DNA of 64,000 nucleotides from Gadus chalcogrammus (taxonomy: Eukaryota > Chordata > Actinopteri > Gadiformes > Gadidae), in NCBI RefSeq assembly GCF_026213295.1, contig NC_079432.1, forward strand, positions 8,166,696-8,230,695, in the 5' to 3' direction. Shown here one piece after another: positions 45,401 through 57,509 of this stretch. Position 1 is the first letter of the stretch, and each line of letters begins with the position of its first letter. The position numbers and the translations under genes are program-made. The notes beneath the pieces were generated by a model. The model was not told the DNA's origin. It worked only from the letters and a program-made list of their open reading frames with translations, and did no database searches.

Positions 45401-45872
45401 TTGGTCCAGGTGTGGTACTCCTGACATTGATCACAGCAGTGGGGGCAGTGGGCCTCCTCCATGTGTTTCTGGTAGCGCTGGGTGAGACTCAACTCCTGCG
45501 TCTCGCCGGCGGAGACGACGCACTCCGATTCGGAGCAGCTTTCCACGCTGCTCTGCTCGAGGTAGTAGCCGCACCCCTGGCGCTGCTCGCCGGGCTTCGG
45601 ACCTCCGTTCCTCGTGACCTGCGTGGACCACTGCAGCGTCTCGTCGTTTAGGAGCCGGAAGCGCACCTTCATTTCCATCGAGAGGCTGCCGTCCTCGTTG
45701 ACGACAACGCGTTTCTCGATGTCGTCGTCCATTACGGCCTCTTCTGGGTTGGGGTGGGGGTCCACAGGCTCCAGGGAATTCCTGCCGCCTGGCAGTGGCA
45801 TGTCAGGGAATCTGTTGGTGCTGCCGTTGGTTTCGGGCTGGGTTGCAGTCTTCTTTTTCTCGACACCTTGGA
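33403..45872 (-). CDS. rp1l1: rp1l1 giant third coding exon (12,470 bp)
   Basis: The acceptor CTCTCTCCAG precedes 45872 and the frame runs unbroken for 4155 residues to the TGA at 33403-33405. Single giant 3' exons are typical of RP1 and RP1L1. It holds all the conserved non-DCX blocks and both repeat regions. The long open frames on the opposite strand here are shadows of the repeats. Confidence 0.95.
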
Positions 45873-45883
45873 CTGGAGAGAGA

Positions 45884-45920
<37 letters not shown>

Positions 45921-47751
45921 TGAGACAATTTAGACTGAAGTAACCGTATCTGTTGTATTTTCATAATCTCCGACAGATGTGATATGATAAATTAATCATT
46001 TAACCAATTCAATTTTTGTCCTTGATTATGTTACTTACTCTCCTGTTCCTCACCACAGCCAGTGGAGCTCAACCTCACATGTAATCTGGGAACTTTTTCA
46101 TCTCCTGTTTTCGGCAAATTCTCGAGGATGGCGGGGTGAGAAGGCTCACGTCCTACGCAGATAAGGACACTCGGGCCGTGCAAGAGACCATGCACGCTGT
46201 CTATCTGGAAGGAAAGACAAGAGTAACATCAACCAATGGCAACTATTTGAACACCAGGAGTATGTGGATTTGCCATGGCAAGTCATTTCTTAATCGACCC
46301 TATAGTCACATCCAATGTGCGACCCAGATGTATGATGGATAGATCAGCCTACCATTGGCTACAGTTCACTGGGTAGACTTGTAGGTTAATCTATCCATAT
46401 CACAGCTATAATACACAAGTCCTTGAATGAGAAGTACCAGAAGGGATTATTTTTACCATTTCAATATGACGGGTACATATCAACGTTCTAATTTCATGTT
46501 GATATAGTTTATCTTAACTCCGTAATAAGAATGAATGGATGATGAATATCAATATGAAATGCAAGAAAACATCCCCAAAAATAGTATCTTGAAATAATTG
46601 CTAATGTACTGAAGATCGGAAGGTTGTCTCCTGAGTGCATGAGTGCCAGGGGCAGGATTTATGCTGAGACTCAGCCAAGGTATCCCGGCGAGTTTATTGA
46701 ACTAATCTGGCATAATCCCCTGTGATAATTAGATAATGGCAAGCATCCATTGTAACTCATGAGTTTCAGTATCACTCAGGGGGATTATCTGCTGATTTAA
46801 GGGAGAGAACAAAACTAAACACATTAACTGAAAATGCAGGAGCCTAGTGATTGTAATCCATAACAAAACAGAATACTCAGTTGGTACTGAGTTTTGCCCT
46901 GTGCTGAAATATGTAAAATGTATATATAATATTGTTGTTGTGGTAAAGTCAATGTGTAACAAGACGGTATTTAATCCTTAGACGCCTGGTATGATTAAAC
47001 GACAATTAACAACTTTTAAATGGCACTTAGGATCAAATGGCCCTTAATCCTATTTCCTTATAAAGGAGTTTCAGAAGAAAAAAGGTTGAATAATCCCACC
47101 TTGCTCGCATTACATTCTTTTAATTATCAATGTTTGAATTATATTAATAGGATATCCTCAGTAAAACTGAAAAGGGTTGAGGGAGATACCGATCAATCCA
47201 CTTTAATTAAACCTCACTTATGACCAACATATGGGGATGGACAGTAATTTAATTACATTAAACTATTGAAACATTTAAAAAAATACTCCCTATGCTGAAT
47301 GTACTTCTCATAAAGGGTTCTAAAACTTTGACACAGAGCCTGAACGTGTGAAATATTGAAAGCCATTCCGATGTGATTTGGCTGCTAAGCAGAAGCATTT
47401 TGATGACGATGCAAATTTTAAAACACACATTGCTGTATCTACTGTCACTTAAAACAGATGAATGCCTTCAGTCCAGTCACACACACCAGCCCCAGGTATG
47501 GATAATTAATTGCCTGTGTGCAGGACGTCTTTCTGAGACTCCTCCAGATTCAAACTAAAGGCAGAGGGACGATCCTCCACATTGACCTGTTTCTCTCAAA
47601 AATAGCTCAGACGTGACCAAGATGAATGGGGCGTTGTGGAGATACACACATTCTAAATTTATATTCAGGAAATCTTACTGTATTATAGGCCTGTAAGGTT
47701 TCTGCGGGTATGAGCATGCAAGCCATATCTAAACGTGTGTGTGTGTGTGTG

Positions 47752-47791
<40 letters not shown>

Positions 47792-49469
47792 ATTGCACTG
47801 TGTTCACACGTGTGTGCGTGTGTTTGTGTGTGTGTTTGTGGGCCTGTGTGTGTGTGTTTGTGTGTTTGTGCATGGCTCAATGCTGTCTATTTATCCTACA
47901 AATCTCATCAAAAGGTTGAAATGAATCAGTTAATGTCACATTAAACACATTAGGTGTTATTATGTTTAGTCTCTGGGTTACAATTATATTTGAATGTAAA
48001 AGTAGATGTGACTAGCTTATATACACTGATCTGTTTAGCATGTACATGAGTTGAGCTGATAAGGCTGCTCTCACAGAGGCTGGAGAGTCTGTATTCAAGT
48101 CTAGTTATCCCTGCATAATATCCCTTATAGCCCTCATAAATCCATATGACAGCAATACAACAGTATTGAAAAACAGGCCACACATTTGAATTATTAGTGC
48201 TCTGTTGTAAGAACTCTACTCCTAAGTAATTGTTCTAACATCAACATGTTAGAAAAAAACTACATGTCAATATTCTGTGAAAGCCTCATTCCACTTTTTG
48301 GTGTCTTTAGTCTATATAAGGCACCTCCAATAGAGTGGTCACGTTAAAGGAGCTCACTCGAAACATGAGATTGAAGTGGAGCTGGCGTTAATTCTAATTT
48401 CTGTCACTAGAGGCCTCCCTTTCACTCTGCTTCTCAATCCCTAGCGTCCCAACCTATGGTCACAACACGCCATCCATACCTGCCCATTAAATTCGTACAC
48501 TGGAATGGAATCATGTACAATACTCAATAAGATTACACTATATTATGATTATTTAACATATTACGATTACTATTATATCAAGCATTGACTATTATTATGA
48601 AAGATTAAAGAAGCTTAAAATCTTTTGCTACTATCATTATATACATGTCTATATCTATAAAAGAAAAAAGCTTTTGCTAGCACTACCAAAATAGTATCCC
48701 TGACGTTTCTCTTGATATTCACCCTCATTTCCCATCTGGGATGACCAAAGTTCACTTTCTAACCTTATTTTCTAATATTATACCTCCAGGTGGCCGGTGA
48801 TGTGGACGGTGTCGGTCTCACCTTGTGGCCCTCGGAGGTGTACAGCTTGCGGACACGGTACTGCATGAGCTCAGACACCTCCTCCAGGAAGAGCCCCAGG
48901 CTCCTGGGGGCCCCATGGTGCAGCGCGATGCTCCTGCGGTACGATGGGTCGCTGTTCTTCACCAGCACCATCGTCCGGCTCTGAGTTCTGCGCCGATGCT
49001 GCTGCTGGTGGTGGTGGTGGTGGTGGTGGTGGTGACCGAGGTCCGGGTCCTCTCTGGAGTGACCCGGTGGGGGGTCCCGCGGCCTGGTCGGCCTGGGGTG
49101 AGCGTACCCTTGTGGTGGAGGATGAGGATGCCCGTGCTGAAGGTGGTGTTGTTCGGGTGGATGCTCATAGGGCGTCGGGCGGTGGTACCAGGAGATCGGG
49201 GGGAGGTACTGTGTCTCCGCGGCGACCGGGGGGGCGTCATGGTGGCGGAGGTGGTGGTGGCGGTTGGCCTGCGGCCATTGGTCGGTGCACAGGCAGCACC
49301 CCTCCACCTCCTCCGGGTGGGCCTGGTGGTGCCGGGGAATCCTGGGGAACATGGAGGCGGAGGAGGTGGGGTAGAGATGTGTGGAGGGAGGATAGGGTCC
49401 ATGGGGGGCGCCCCTGACTCCGCCCCCTAGCGCCTGGAAGCTCTGGTAGGGTCGCCTGTGGGCGGACAT
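33403..49469 (-). CDS. rp1l1: rp1l1, retinitis pigmentosa 1-like 1 (photoreceptor doublecortin-family protein)
   Basis: Exons 49469-48822, 46204-46039 and 45872-33403 join in frame to about 4427 residues; human RP1L1 is near 2400-2480. A doublecortin (DCX) domain spans about 165-237 ([39 protein letters not shown]), split by an intron at the same place as in human RP1L1. Conserved RP1L1 blocks follow: [19 protein letters not shown] (about 325), [13 protein letters not shown] (about 2717), [38 protein letters not shown] (about 3056) and DEFCECESC. Ser/Lys repeats fill about 600-2680, and an acidic Glu/Thr/Ser tail runs from about 3260 to the end. In mammals the protein sits on photoreceptor axonemal microtubules. 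The start codon is uncertain: G-runs precede it and the first DCX domain is not recognisable. Confidence 0.93.
33900..36900 (-). repeat. rp1l1 acidic Glu-rich repeat tail
   Basis: Loose repeats of [20 protein letters not shown] type run for about 1000 residues. Human RP1L1 also ends in Glu-rich 16-residue repeats, but of a different sequence. Confidence 0.9.
38660..44930 (-). repeat. rp1l1 Ser/Lys-rich degenerate repeat region
   Basis: Dozens of units of 25-60 residues follow the pattern E-R-[AP]-x-S-x-x-S-x-K-S-x-K-S-N-x-S, for example [16 protein letters not shown] and [17 protein letters not shown]. Units are separated by acidic spacers of 15-30 residues. I do not recognise a match in human RP1L1. 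Confidence 0.9.
40740..43520 (-). repeat. in-frame tandem duplication of 885 bp (295 codons) within rp1l1
   Basis: A shared anchor (ACGACGCCAC, Ala-Ser-Ser codons) recurs at 40971, 41880, 42765 and, mutated, at 43470. The spacings are 909, 885 and 705, all multiples of three. A second anchor (ATTAACAGATGG) at 41281, 42166 and 43051 is spaced exactly 885. Neighbouring copies are nearly identical. The 705-bp copy lacks about 60 codons. Confidence 0.95.
45888..45917. repeat. (GA)n tract next to the rp1l1 giant-exon acceptor
   Basis: Read as (CT)n on the coding strand. It lies 13 bases upstream of the acceptor AG, in a short 166-bp intron (45873-46038). Confidence 0.93.
46039..46204 (-). CDS. 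rp1l1: rp1l1 second coding exon: DCX second half
   Basis: 166 bases. Acceptor CTTTCCTTCCAG lies before 46204 and donor A then GTAAGT after 46039. It encodes [20 protein letters not shown] then [20 protein letters not shown]. It completes the DCX domain and hands over phase 1 to the next exon. Confidence 0.9.
46205..48821 (-). other. rp1l1 intron between the DCX-coding exons
   Basis: 2.6 kb, AT-rich. It contains a (TG)n tract (47733-47791) with TG-rich flank. Nothing else was recognised. Confidence 0.7.
48822..49469 (-). CDS. rp1l1: rp1l1 first coding exon: N-terminus and DCX first half
   Basis: 648 bases, 216 codons, phase 0, donor AAG then GTGAGA. Residues 1-64 hold faint DCX1-like pieces ([19 protein letters not shown]). 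A His/Pro-rich linker with H9 and Q3 runs (about 146-157) follows, then DCX2 from about 165. The frame stays open upstream to an in-frame stop at 49577-49575, with no other ATG. An alternative acceptor (CCCACAG before 49454) could make this an internal exon. Confidence 0.8.
48998..49034 (-). repeat. in-frame trinucleotide tract coding poly-His and poly-Gln in rp1l1
   Basis: GGT/GCT repeats on the plus strand, read as nine His then three Gln codons between the two DCX positions. Confidence 0.95.
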
Positions 49470-49473
49470 TTGA

Positions 49474-49510
49474 GGGGGGGGGGGGGGGGGTTTACCGGGG
49501 GGGGGGGGGG
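49474..49510. repeat. two G homopolymer runs (G17 and G14) just upstream of the rp1l1 start
   Basis: G runs at 49474-49490 and 49497-49510, separated by TTTACC. They begin five bases 5' of the chosen start codon and are prone to sequencing error. Confidence 0.95.
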
Positions 49511-49718
49511 ACTTGAGGGGGCGGTGGGGTGGGGGGTATGGATATGGATGGGATTGGGGAAAGTGTTCTCCTCCTCAGACCAAAGAGAGCCAGAGGGCAG
49601 GAGTCAAAGCAGACAGGGCGGGATCGTCATGGCAACGCGCTTCTCCCCAAGGTGGTGTCGATGCTGACGTCCGCATTCCTGTGCATCCCTCGATCCTGAG
49701 AGGAGTGTAAAGAGAATT

Positions 49719-50074
49719 GGATTAGATAAGGAAATTATTATTATTATTTTTTTTTTTTCTTACTTTATCATACTTTGAAATTGAAACATTTCCGAAATAG
49801 GAACTATATTTTAAGTGTTGATGATGATTCAATTGTACTTCATTGCACTTAGAGTGCTCAATTATATATTGTATTATTGACTGACATGACATTATTTTGC
49901 AGTCACCTTTTAGAGCCCTTGTGATATCAGTCATTCATTCGTGTATTTCTTAAAATTATATAACACTTTTTGATTAACAACACACCACATTAATTCATCC
50001 AGAATGCAGTTGCATCACTTTTGAGACTGAGAATCCAATCTTAAAGTCTTTCTTTTCTAAACTGGATGGGATTA
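49719..50074 (-). promoter_or_regulatory. candidate CRX/OTX sites upstream of rp1l1
   Basis: GGATTA (TAATCC on the coding strand) occurs at 49719-49724 and 50069-50074; the second matches the extended form GGGATTAA. CRX drives many photoreceptor genes. These are motif matches only. Confidence 0.3.
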
Positions 50075-50635
50075 AAGCAGAGAATGAACCGACAGACCAA
50101 ACAGTTGCGAACCCCCGCACCCAACACAATCCTGGGAAGATCCCGGCGCAAATACAGACAAGGACAACAAGGAGCGAGCCGCAAATAAAACTGTCAAGTC
50201 ACTTAAGATAATGAGCTTAAGTCCCCATTTGCTGAGAAAGTGGATACTGCTTCGATGATGGAAACTGTCATGGTTAAATCAAATATTTTTCACACACAAC
50301 ACCCTGTTCCTGTATGGTTGGATTAACCACTTATAGAGCCAGAAGAATAGATCAGCTTTGCTGTCGCTGAGAGACAATAGGGGAACAGACTATTGTATGA
50401 TTATATTGAGTGGAAGCCGGCAAGCTCAGAGATATGAAATCAAAACATCACTAATTCTGTGATTTGGTGAAATAGAGTGAGCCTGATGGGAAAAAACAAC
50501 AGCTATGATTTGTGTTCAGTTGCACTGACAAAAGGTAGACATTTAGATTATGTTTAAATAAAAGGATTCTCCCCTATTGAACATTAAAGTTTTCAAAATA
50601 GCTGGAAGTTGGCCTAATTTATCTTAAAAATGCAC

Positions 50636-50760
50636 ATTGTGGACTGACTTGGTGGGACAACTCGCCATTGCTCGCTCCTTGTAGGCAATATGCCTTGCAG
50701 TGACCCAAGTTCGATCCACGCCTGTTGTCCTATGCTACATGTCATTCCCTCTCTTCAAAC
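50636..50760 (+). repeat. tRNA-derived SINE-like element
   Basis: A CAAGTTCGATCCACG segment matches a Pol III B box, and downstream CTATGCTACATGTCATTCCC resembles a tail shared by many teleost SINEs. The A box region is decayed. Family not assigned. Confidence 0.6.
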
Positions 50761-52468
50761 CACTCTCACGTCTATAAAGGCACGGCAATTGTATCCCAAA
50801 TAAGGCTCACATCATTTGATTGGCCTGTGGAAATGCATATACAAAGTCAAATTCATGTTGTTTCTTTCTACATATTTGTTCTGCCTTGTGTAATTACGTC
50901 AGAGTTTGATTTTTTCTTTATTTTTTGTGATGTTTTCCACCTCCTGGACCAGGTACGGCGAGGCAACACAGGACTCCTGCCCTTTGAGTCCCGTGTCACA
51001 CACACAGGTTTTTTATGCAAAGTAGTCGAAACGAGGAAGCAAAAAAAATTTCCCTAAGAGGTGGTTGACTAATAAGAGAGGTTTGTCCAGTTGCGCACAA
51101 CTACAGATTCTTTCATTGGATCGTTAGTTGCAGAAATTCTTCTTACAACGAGTTGGAACAACTAAGATATGGTCCTATACTAGCCCACATGTGACCATAT
51201 ATAAGGTGTGTATATAAATGTGTTATATTTGCCTCGTAGTCATTGCCATACAAGTATACAAGTATGTGTAATTAGTGCCACAACATCTACAACTTGAACA
51301 GTTACTTGATATCTCTTGCAAAATAATTTCCGCCTGCTTAGACCTTTGGAATAATTTCCACCCATATCCTTTTAAGCACCAACAGATAGGCCCCATTTCC
51401 AGTCATTCAGCCAAGTATCCCTTCCTATTTCCTGTTGTGTCAATGACTCCCAACATACACATAGGCAACACACCAGAAATGACTTCATACTCACACAGTC
51501 CATTTTGACCGTCCAGACGGCACAGAAAAATATCACCAACGACAACAACAGCTACCATAGCAGTTGTTCCCCGGTTCGGAAGAGCGAGGGGTGTAGAAGG
51601 CCGACTCCTAACGCTCGGAACATGTGTGCCCTCTGTGTGGTGCAGCGAAGGCAGGCAGAACCAGTTCAAAAGTCCTCGCTTACGAAGCAGGCCTACCTTC
51701 CACTAATCAGGGCCCTGTGCGGCTAAGGATAGAACGGAAAGCTTCTCTAATCACCCTCAGGTTGTGTCATGGGGCGTTTTAAGCCACCTGACTTGGACAT
51801 GAACAAGCGTTGCATAAAAGGAGAAAGAGCACCTGGACTAAGGGACCACGTGGATCCGTGAGGTGGCCCTGTTCCCTGAGTTTCATGTTCCAATGATTTC
51901 AGATGTGAATGCGTGCATTAATTGATGACGTTGGTGTGTCAATGAAACACTGTTTCCTTTGCGTGTATTCAATGGCTACCTGTTATGGCTTGTTTTGTCT
52001 TTGGGGGTTGAGGTATTGACTGGGTCATGGTACTTACAGAGAAACTAAAGATAAGGTGAGATGTCATTAATGCACTGGAATGGTACATTTGAAAAGTAAT
52101 TATGAATTGAGAACAAAAGGAAAAAGGTAAGAGCTGAAACATCTTGTTTTATGAGTAACTTTCAAAAATTCCTCCAGTGTCAATAGTATCAAATTACCTT
52201 TTCTCGATAATGAAATCAAAAGTAATTCCCTTTAACCTTCTACTCGTTTTACTCGTTTTAAATATCTGCCTGTGTGTTAGTGGGTGCTTGCACATGTGTG
52301 TGTGCGTGCAGGACTAGCAGCGCCATAGGGAGAGGCTGTTTGGTGTTATCAGAAGCTGGCAGCGAGCAGCCCCCTCCCCACCCAACCCCCCGACCCCTCC
52401 CTGCAGTGTGCAGCCGACCTTCTAGAACAAGCAGACGTGCTCCATCACAGCAGGGCACCACTCCCACG

Positions 52469-52735
52469 AACACACACACACACACACACATAAGAGCTCA
52501 CACACACACACACACACACATAAGAGCTCACACACACCCACACACCTCTCACACACACAGCTAACACACACAGCTCACACACATCAAACACACACACACA
52601 CAGCTCACTCACACTCACTACCACACACACCGCTAACACACACAGCTCGCACACACACACACACACAGCTCAGACACACGCACACACACAGCTAAAACAG
52701 CTCTCACACACACACACACACACACACACACAAAG
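52469..52735. repeat. CA-rich simple repeat with recurring AGCTCACACACA units
   Basis: (CA)n blocks are separated by AGCTCACA or AGCTAACA. They are followed by GA-rich and G18-containing sequence to 52795. Confidence 0.93.
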
Positions 52736-53207
52736 AGAGAGAGCGAGGTGTGTGTGTGTGTGAGGGGGGGGGGGGGGGGGGTGGGGGGCGGTCAGGGGTA
52801 GGCCCCGGTCCTGAGTCAGTTGGTAAGGAGCGTGACCGGTCACTCAGGATGAGGTGGAGTCTACGTGTAGCCGGCTGGCGGGCCAAGATTTATGCTGCTC
52901 TGACTCAGGCAAATGACAGGCGAACAGGACCCCCCCGCAACCCCCAACACACACACATACACAAACACAACCACACACACACACACACACATACCCCTCG
53001 CCCCCCACTGACCAAGGCTCCTGCTGAGAAGCAGTGATGAGTCAGTCCCAAGGAACTGCGTAGGAGCACACACTCCGGCCCCACTAACAAGGGGCTTTTC
53101 CTGCAGAGGAAGGCGTCCACGCCGCCGCCCCCCCCCCAGCCCCCTGTTAGTCCACTCTACCCTCAGTGTATCACACTGACACTCAGAGCAGTCACACTGG
53201 CTGGCTG

Positions 53208-53241
<34 letters not shown>

Positions 53242-54856
53242 ATTATTTTAGTGTTACTTGTTAGAACAGGCATAGCCATCCGTCAGTTTTTACTGAGGAA
53301 ATACCCTGCGAGAATATCTGCTTCTGGTCGATGGCGCCGGCCTCTATGTGTGGCTAACCCTAGATTTGAAACCGTCCATGCTCATTTCTAACATATCTTG
53401 GTATCATTTCCGTGACCATCTTGCCTCTTAATCTCCGGCGTGTGAAATGCAACACTTCAGAAAAGAAATGTAGGGAGAGAGTATAACTGGTTTTTATTTT
53501 GTTTTTATCTTGTTCTCTTCCTCTCTTTCTGCTCCCTCGCTCACTCTTTATATCTATCAAATCTTAACCTACAGTACCTTATATTAGGAGTTGTTTGTGA
53601 CTAATCTATTATCTATAGATAGTGGCTAGCAAAGATGGTTTTTGACTCCCATAAACCCATAAGAAACCCTGATCCTAACCCGAAAGCCTAACCAAAATAC
53701 AAAGCCCATAGGAAACCAAAAAGGTATCAAGTTCCAGGGGTTCACTGGTCAAGCATACTTAAAGCGGCCTGCTAATTTAGCTTACAAATAGAGCCACTTT
53801 GTACATAGGAATTCTAACAATTAAGTAGATTCAAATACGAGATCCTTCAAATTAAGTATTGCAAATTCAAATTTAGCAGCTTAAAAATATTCAGCTTGAA
53901 TGAAAGCATCCTAAAATTAGCATAAGTTTCAAACTATAACATTTCAAGTGGACTTGCGCTTAAAAGGCAAGTTATTATTGAAGACCTTTTATGAAAATAA
54001 GTTACTTTAATAAAGAGAATGCAACTTAGATTAGGGATCAAATTAAATGCCTTTTTGGTGGCAGCAGATACACTAGCTACTAGAAAGTTCAGGCTAGTAT
54101 TCTAGGTTGTATAATTTTACTTGAAAGCAACTGATTACTTTCATAGTTAAGAATAACTGGCGAAACTGAATATTCCAAGAAGCCATTGGGAATTGAGCTA
54201 AGGAAAGCAGTGTACTCAGAAAGGAAGTCTAAACCCAAAACCCTATGCTTATGAGCTTAGCTGAGTCTTAGCTGTTTAGATCATCACCTCTTTCACTTCA
54301 GAGGTCAAAACGTGTTCATTTGTTAGGGCAGTGGTACAGTGTCTTGAATAAAGAAAATAACAGTAATATTTTTTTTATGTGCATCTGGATGTGAGCATTT
54401 TTTTACAATTATTTTTGTCAAAGTGTACATTTTGAACTGACTTAGGATCAGATGAGTTAGGACTATGAGACCTCCATGGAATTTAAAATAAGTTTGCAAT
54501 ATTTCAGATTTTTTTTTAAATGTATTATTAATATTTTTATACGTTTTTATTTTGAATTGTAGACTTCTCCAAGATTTCTCTCAAGAGTTGAAAGGGCCTT
54601 CATACACCTTCATCACCTTCATCCGAAACCAAGCAAGTAGCAGCCAATAGATTCCAGGGGTTCTCTGTCTCTCCCTCAGAACTGTAGGAACGATAAAGTA
54701 ATTACCACCCACCTGCTGACAAACGCCTTAGATATCACGGTACATAAAATCCAGTCAAATCAAGCCTACATCATGTTCAATGTCATAAGGCTACCTGACC
54801 TCGTTCAGAGCATCAGGAGCGCCAGAAGCACTAAGTCCCCTAGCCCTCACCCGCTT

Positions 54857-54903
54857 GTCTCCCCTCCCCTCCCCTCCCCTCCCCTCCCCTCCCCTCCCCT
54901 CCC
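54857..54903. repeat. (CTCCC)n pentanucleotide repeat
   Basis: About nine perfect CTCCC units. Confidence 0.95.
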
Positions 54904-56133
54904 AGTGCCCTTCAGTGTCCGTGTTAAAACATTGCGGCTAATTGGCCAACAAGCTGCTGTGTAGTATGCTGCGGCTGCTCCTCTTGCTATATTAGTCACA
55001 GTGCTCATTCCACAGCTTTGCACCTATATATAAGCACAGAATAAGTTGTTTGTCTGGAAGAGTTTCACCACCGGGCGGGATCTGGAATAGCTACACCCAG
55101 CCAATTCTAAATGTACCCATTGGTGAGTCACAGGGGGGCGTGCGTGTACACCCAGATGTAGGATGGATGGACACTGTACATTTTTAAATGGCTTGAAACG
55201 GACAACCAACATCACACCTGTGGGCATGTTTATAGTACAAAACATAAGTACGCCATGTTTTCTATGTGTATACATCTGTTTTCACTCTATTTTAGAGTGA
55301 GGTTGATTATGTGTACAATGAGTGAGGGTTCAATATGTCATTGAATTGCATTTTGACCTTTTAAACCTACTTATGTATTTTCCACACACAATTTATCTCC
55401 ATTACTAAAAGGGACTAGTAATATACTACACTGCAGTATATTTATTGTGTAAAACTATTGATTAGCTTTGATAACAGCAATGGTGCTTGTAGTAGTAGTT
55501 AATACTCAATTTTAAAGGTATAATAATCTTTCTTGTGGGTAAAAGATAAATGTATGTACAATTTAATATTTTATTGTGCAACGCAGTGGATATCAACATT
55601 TCCCCGATACAAAGAAGTAGAAGCAGCCCATCAAACTTGTCGTAATACTGTCATCACCTGTTTTACTGAATTAAACCATTCGAGTACTTCCTCTTCTGAC
55701 AAGTGCAAATGCTGCACAGACAGTCAGACTGCTGATCTGTGTAACCATGGTCTCTATAGCCGCTGTGTCGTAAGATATCTCATTCTTTAATTTAATCCTA
55801 ACATTTTGAAATACACCTGTTTACTTCTGACTCAAGTAGGCCAATTGACTGCTTTCATTGATATAGCTCTAAATAAAGCAGATTAACAATGCTTTACTTT
55901 AAATTAAAAGATGGTATTTGGTGTGATTTAAGTTGACAAGCAAATCCTTTCTAATTCCCTTGTCCTCAATGTGTCCATTTTAGAAGCATGGGCATCAACC
56001 TGCATAAAGCCGGTAAAAATAGCAGCAAACCTATAGGCCTACCGTAAGTATATAAGATGATTCTGATTGTTTACGTGTGTATGCGTCTGCAATCATCTCT
56101 ACCCAAAATGGAGAATCAAGAATTAAATATTGC

Positions 56134-56996
56134 CAGGGACGCGGGAAGTGGGGGTGCTTAGGGTGCTGCATTACCCCCCCCCCCCTGGCGGCCTCTGGCT
56201 GTAACTGCAAGTTGTTGTTTTTTTATAATTTTATCATACAACATGATTTTTCATTAAATTATTGACATCCACCCTTTTTATGATATTTATCATATTATCA
56301 TTTCATTTTATTTAGAACATTGTCTGAGTAGGCTGACGTAGGCTATGACTTCACAACGCAGAACTGTCGATAGCTGAATATCGTACTATGCTGATTTTAC
56401 ATAAGCATGTTGGTGTTCAACATCTGTTGTAGTGAACATTCTAAAACTGGTGTAAAATGTTGCTGCCATATTAATAGACACGTTGAATGTTATCGTTATG
56501 ATTCTGGAATCCCGCACGTAAACTGGTTGGCAAAAAAAGAGCAAAGACGGACGGTTCACTTGACGGAGAAACCGTCACTTTCCTCATATCAGACAACTCG
56601 TAACTCTGGATGAAAATGAAGGCTTTCTTTTATTGTCACTTTCCTTTTAAACCTTTACAAATAACCTCCTGAATCCTTGTTATAACGCTGTGTATAATCC
56701 CGGACCGCAACAGCTTGTCGGCATGTTGTTAGTGTGTGAAATTCAGCACAGTATCAGCCGAGTTGACTCGAATTTCCACATTGTTTACTTGCTGACGATT
56801 GTGAATAACAGTGGCTAGTTGGCAGAACTCTTTTTACACACCAGTAGAGTGTTTATCAGAGCGGAGCCCTGAATGTGACGTCACCCGTCATCTCGTCTCT
56901 GTAAACAATGGATGTTGCGCAGCATTTATTATGACGTCATTATATAGACTCTCTCTCAGCACCCCCCCCCCCTTGGACTGACTTCCCGCGTCCCTG
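56134..56996 (+). mobile_element. non-autonomous TIR DNA transposon, copy 1 (hAT-like)
   Basis: 863 bp. The left end is CAGGGACGCGGGAAGT. The right end is ACTTCCCGCGTCCCTG, its exact inverse over 16 bases. CAGGG termini and the 8-bp flanks suggest hAT. No transposase is encoded. The left flank is AATATTGC (56126-56133) and the right flank is GTGTTACC, which is satellite sequence. The strand label follows the left-to-right reading and is arbitrary. Confidence 0.85.
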
Positions 56997-57509
56997 GTGT
57001 TACCCCCTATGATACATTCGATACATTACCCCTTATGGGTTTTTCATGACGACAGATAAAAAACGAAAAAAAAAATTACGTTTCATTTGATAAAAACGAC
57101 AGTGTTACCCCTTATATTTTATTTGACAAAGACAACAGTGTTACCCCTTGTGGTTTTTTTCATGACGAACAATAAAAAACAACAGTGTTACCCCTTATGT
57201 TTTTATTCATGACGACCAATAAAAAACAACAGTGTTACCCCTTATGTTTTTTTTCATGACGACCAATAAAAAACAACAGTGTTACCCCTTATGTTTTTTT
57301 TCATGACGACCAATAAAAACGACAGTGTCACCCCTCATGTTTCATTTGATAAAAACGACAGTTTTACCCCCTATGTTTTAATTGATAAATATCGACAGTG
57401 TTACCCCTTGTGTTTTTTTTCATGAAGACCAAAGAAAAACAACAGTGTCACCCCCTATGTTTTATTTGATAAAATATCAACAGTGTTACCCCTTATATTT
57501 ATTTCATAT

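Larger units (their letters stand above)
49600..56133. other. region upstream of rp1l1
   Basis: No gene recognised. It contains a SINE-like repeat (50636-50760), a CA-rich block (52469-52735) with a G18 run (about 52765-52782), a (CTCCC)n tract (54857-54903), and otherwise AT-rich unique sequence. Confidence 0.6.

Noticed and set aside
48944..49417. Gly-rich plus-strand open frame
   Set aside because: Shadow of the His/Pro-rich rp1l1 first coding exon.
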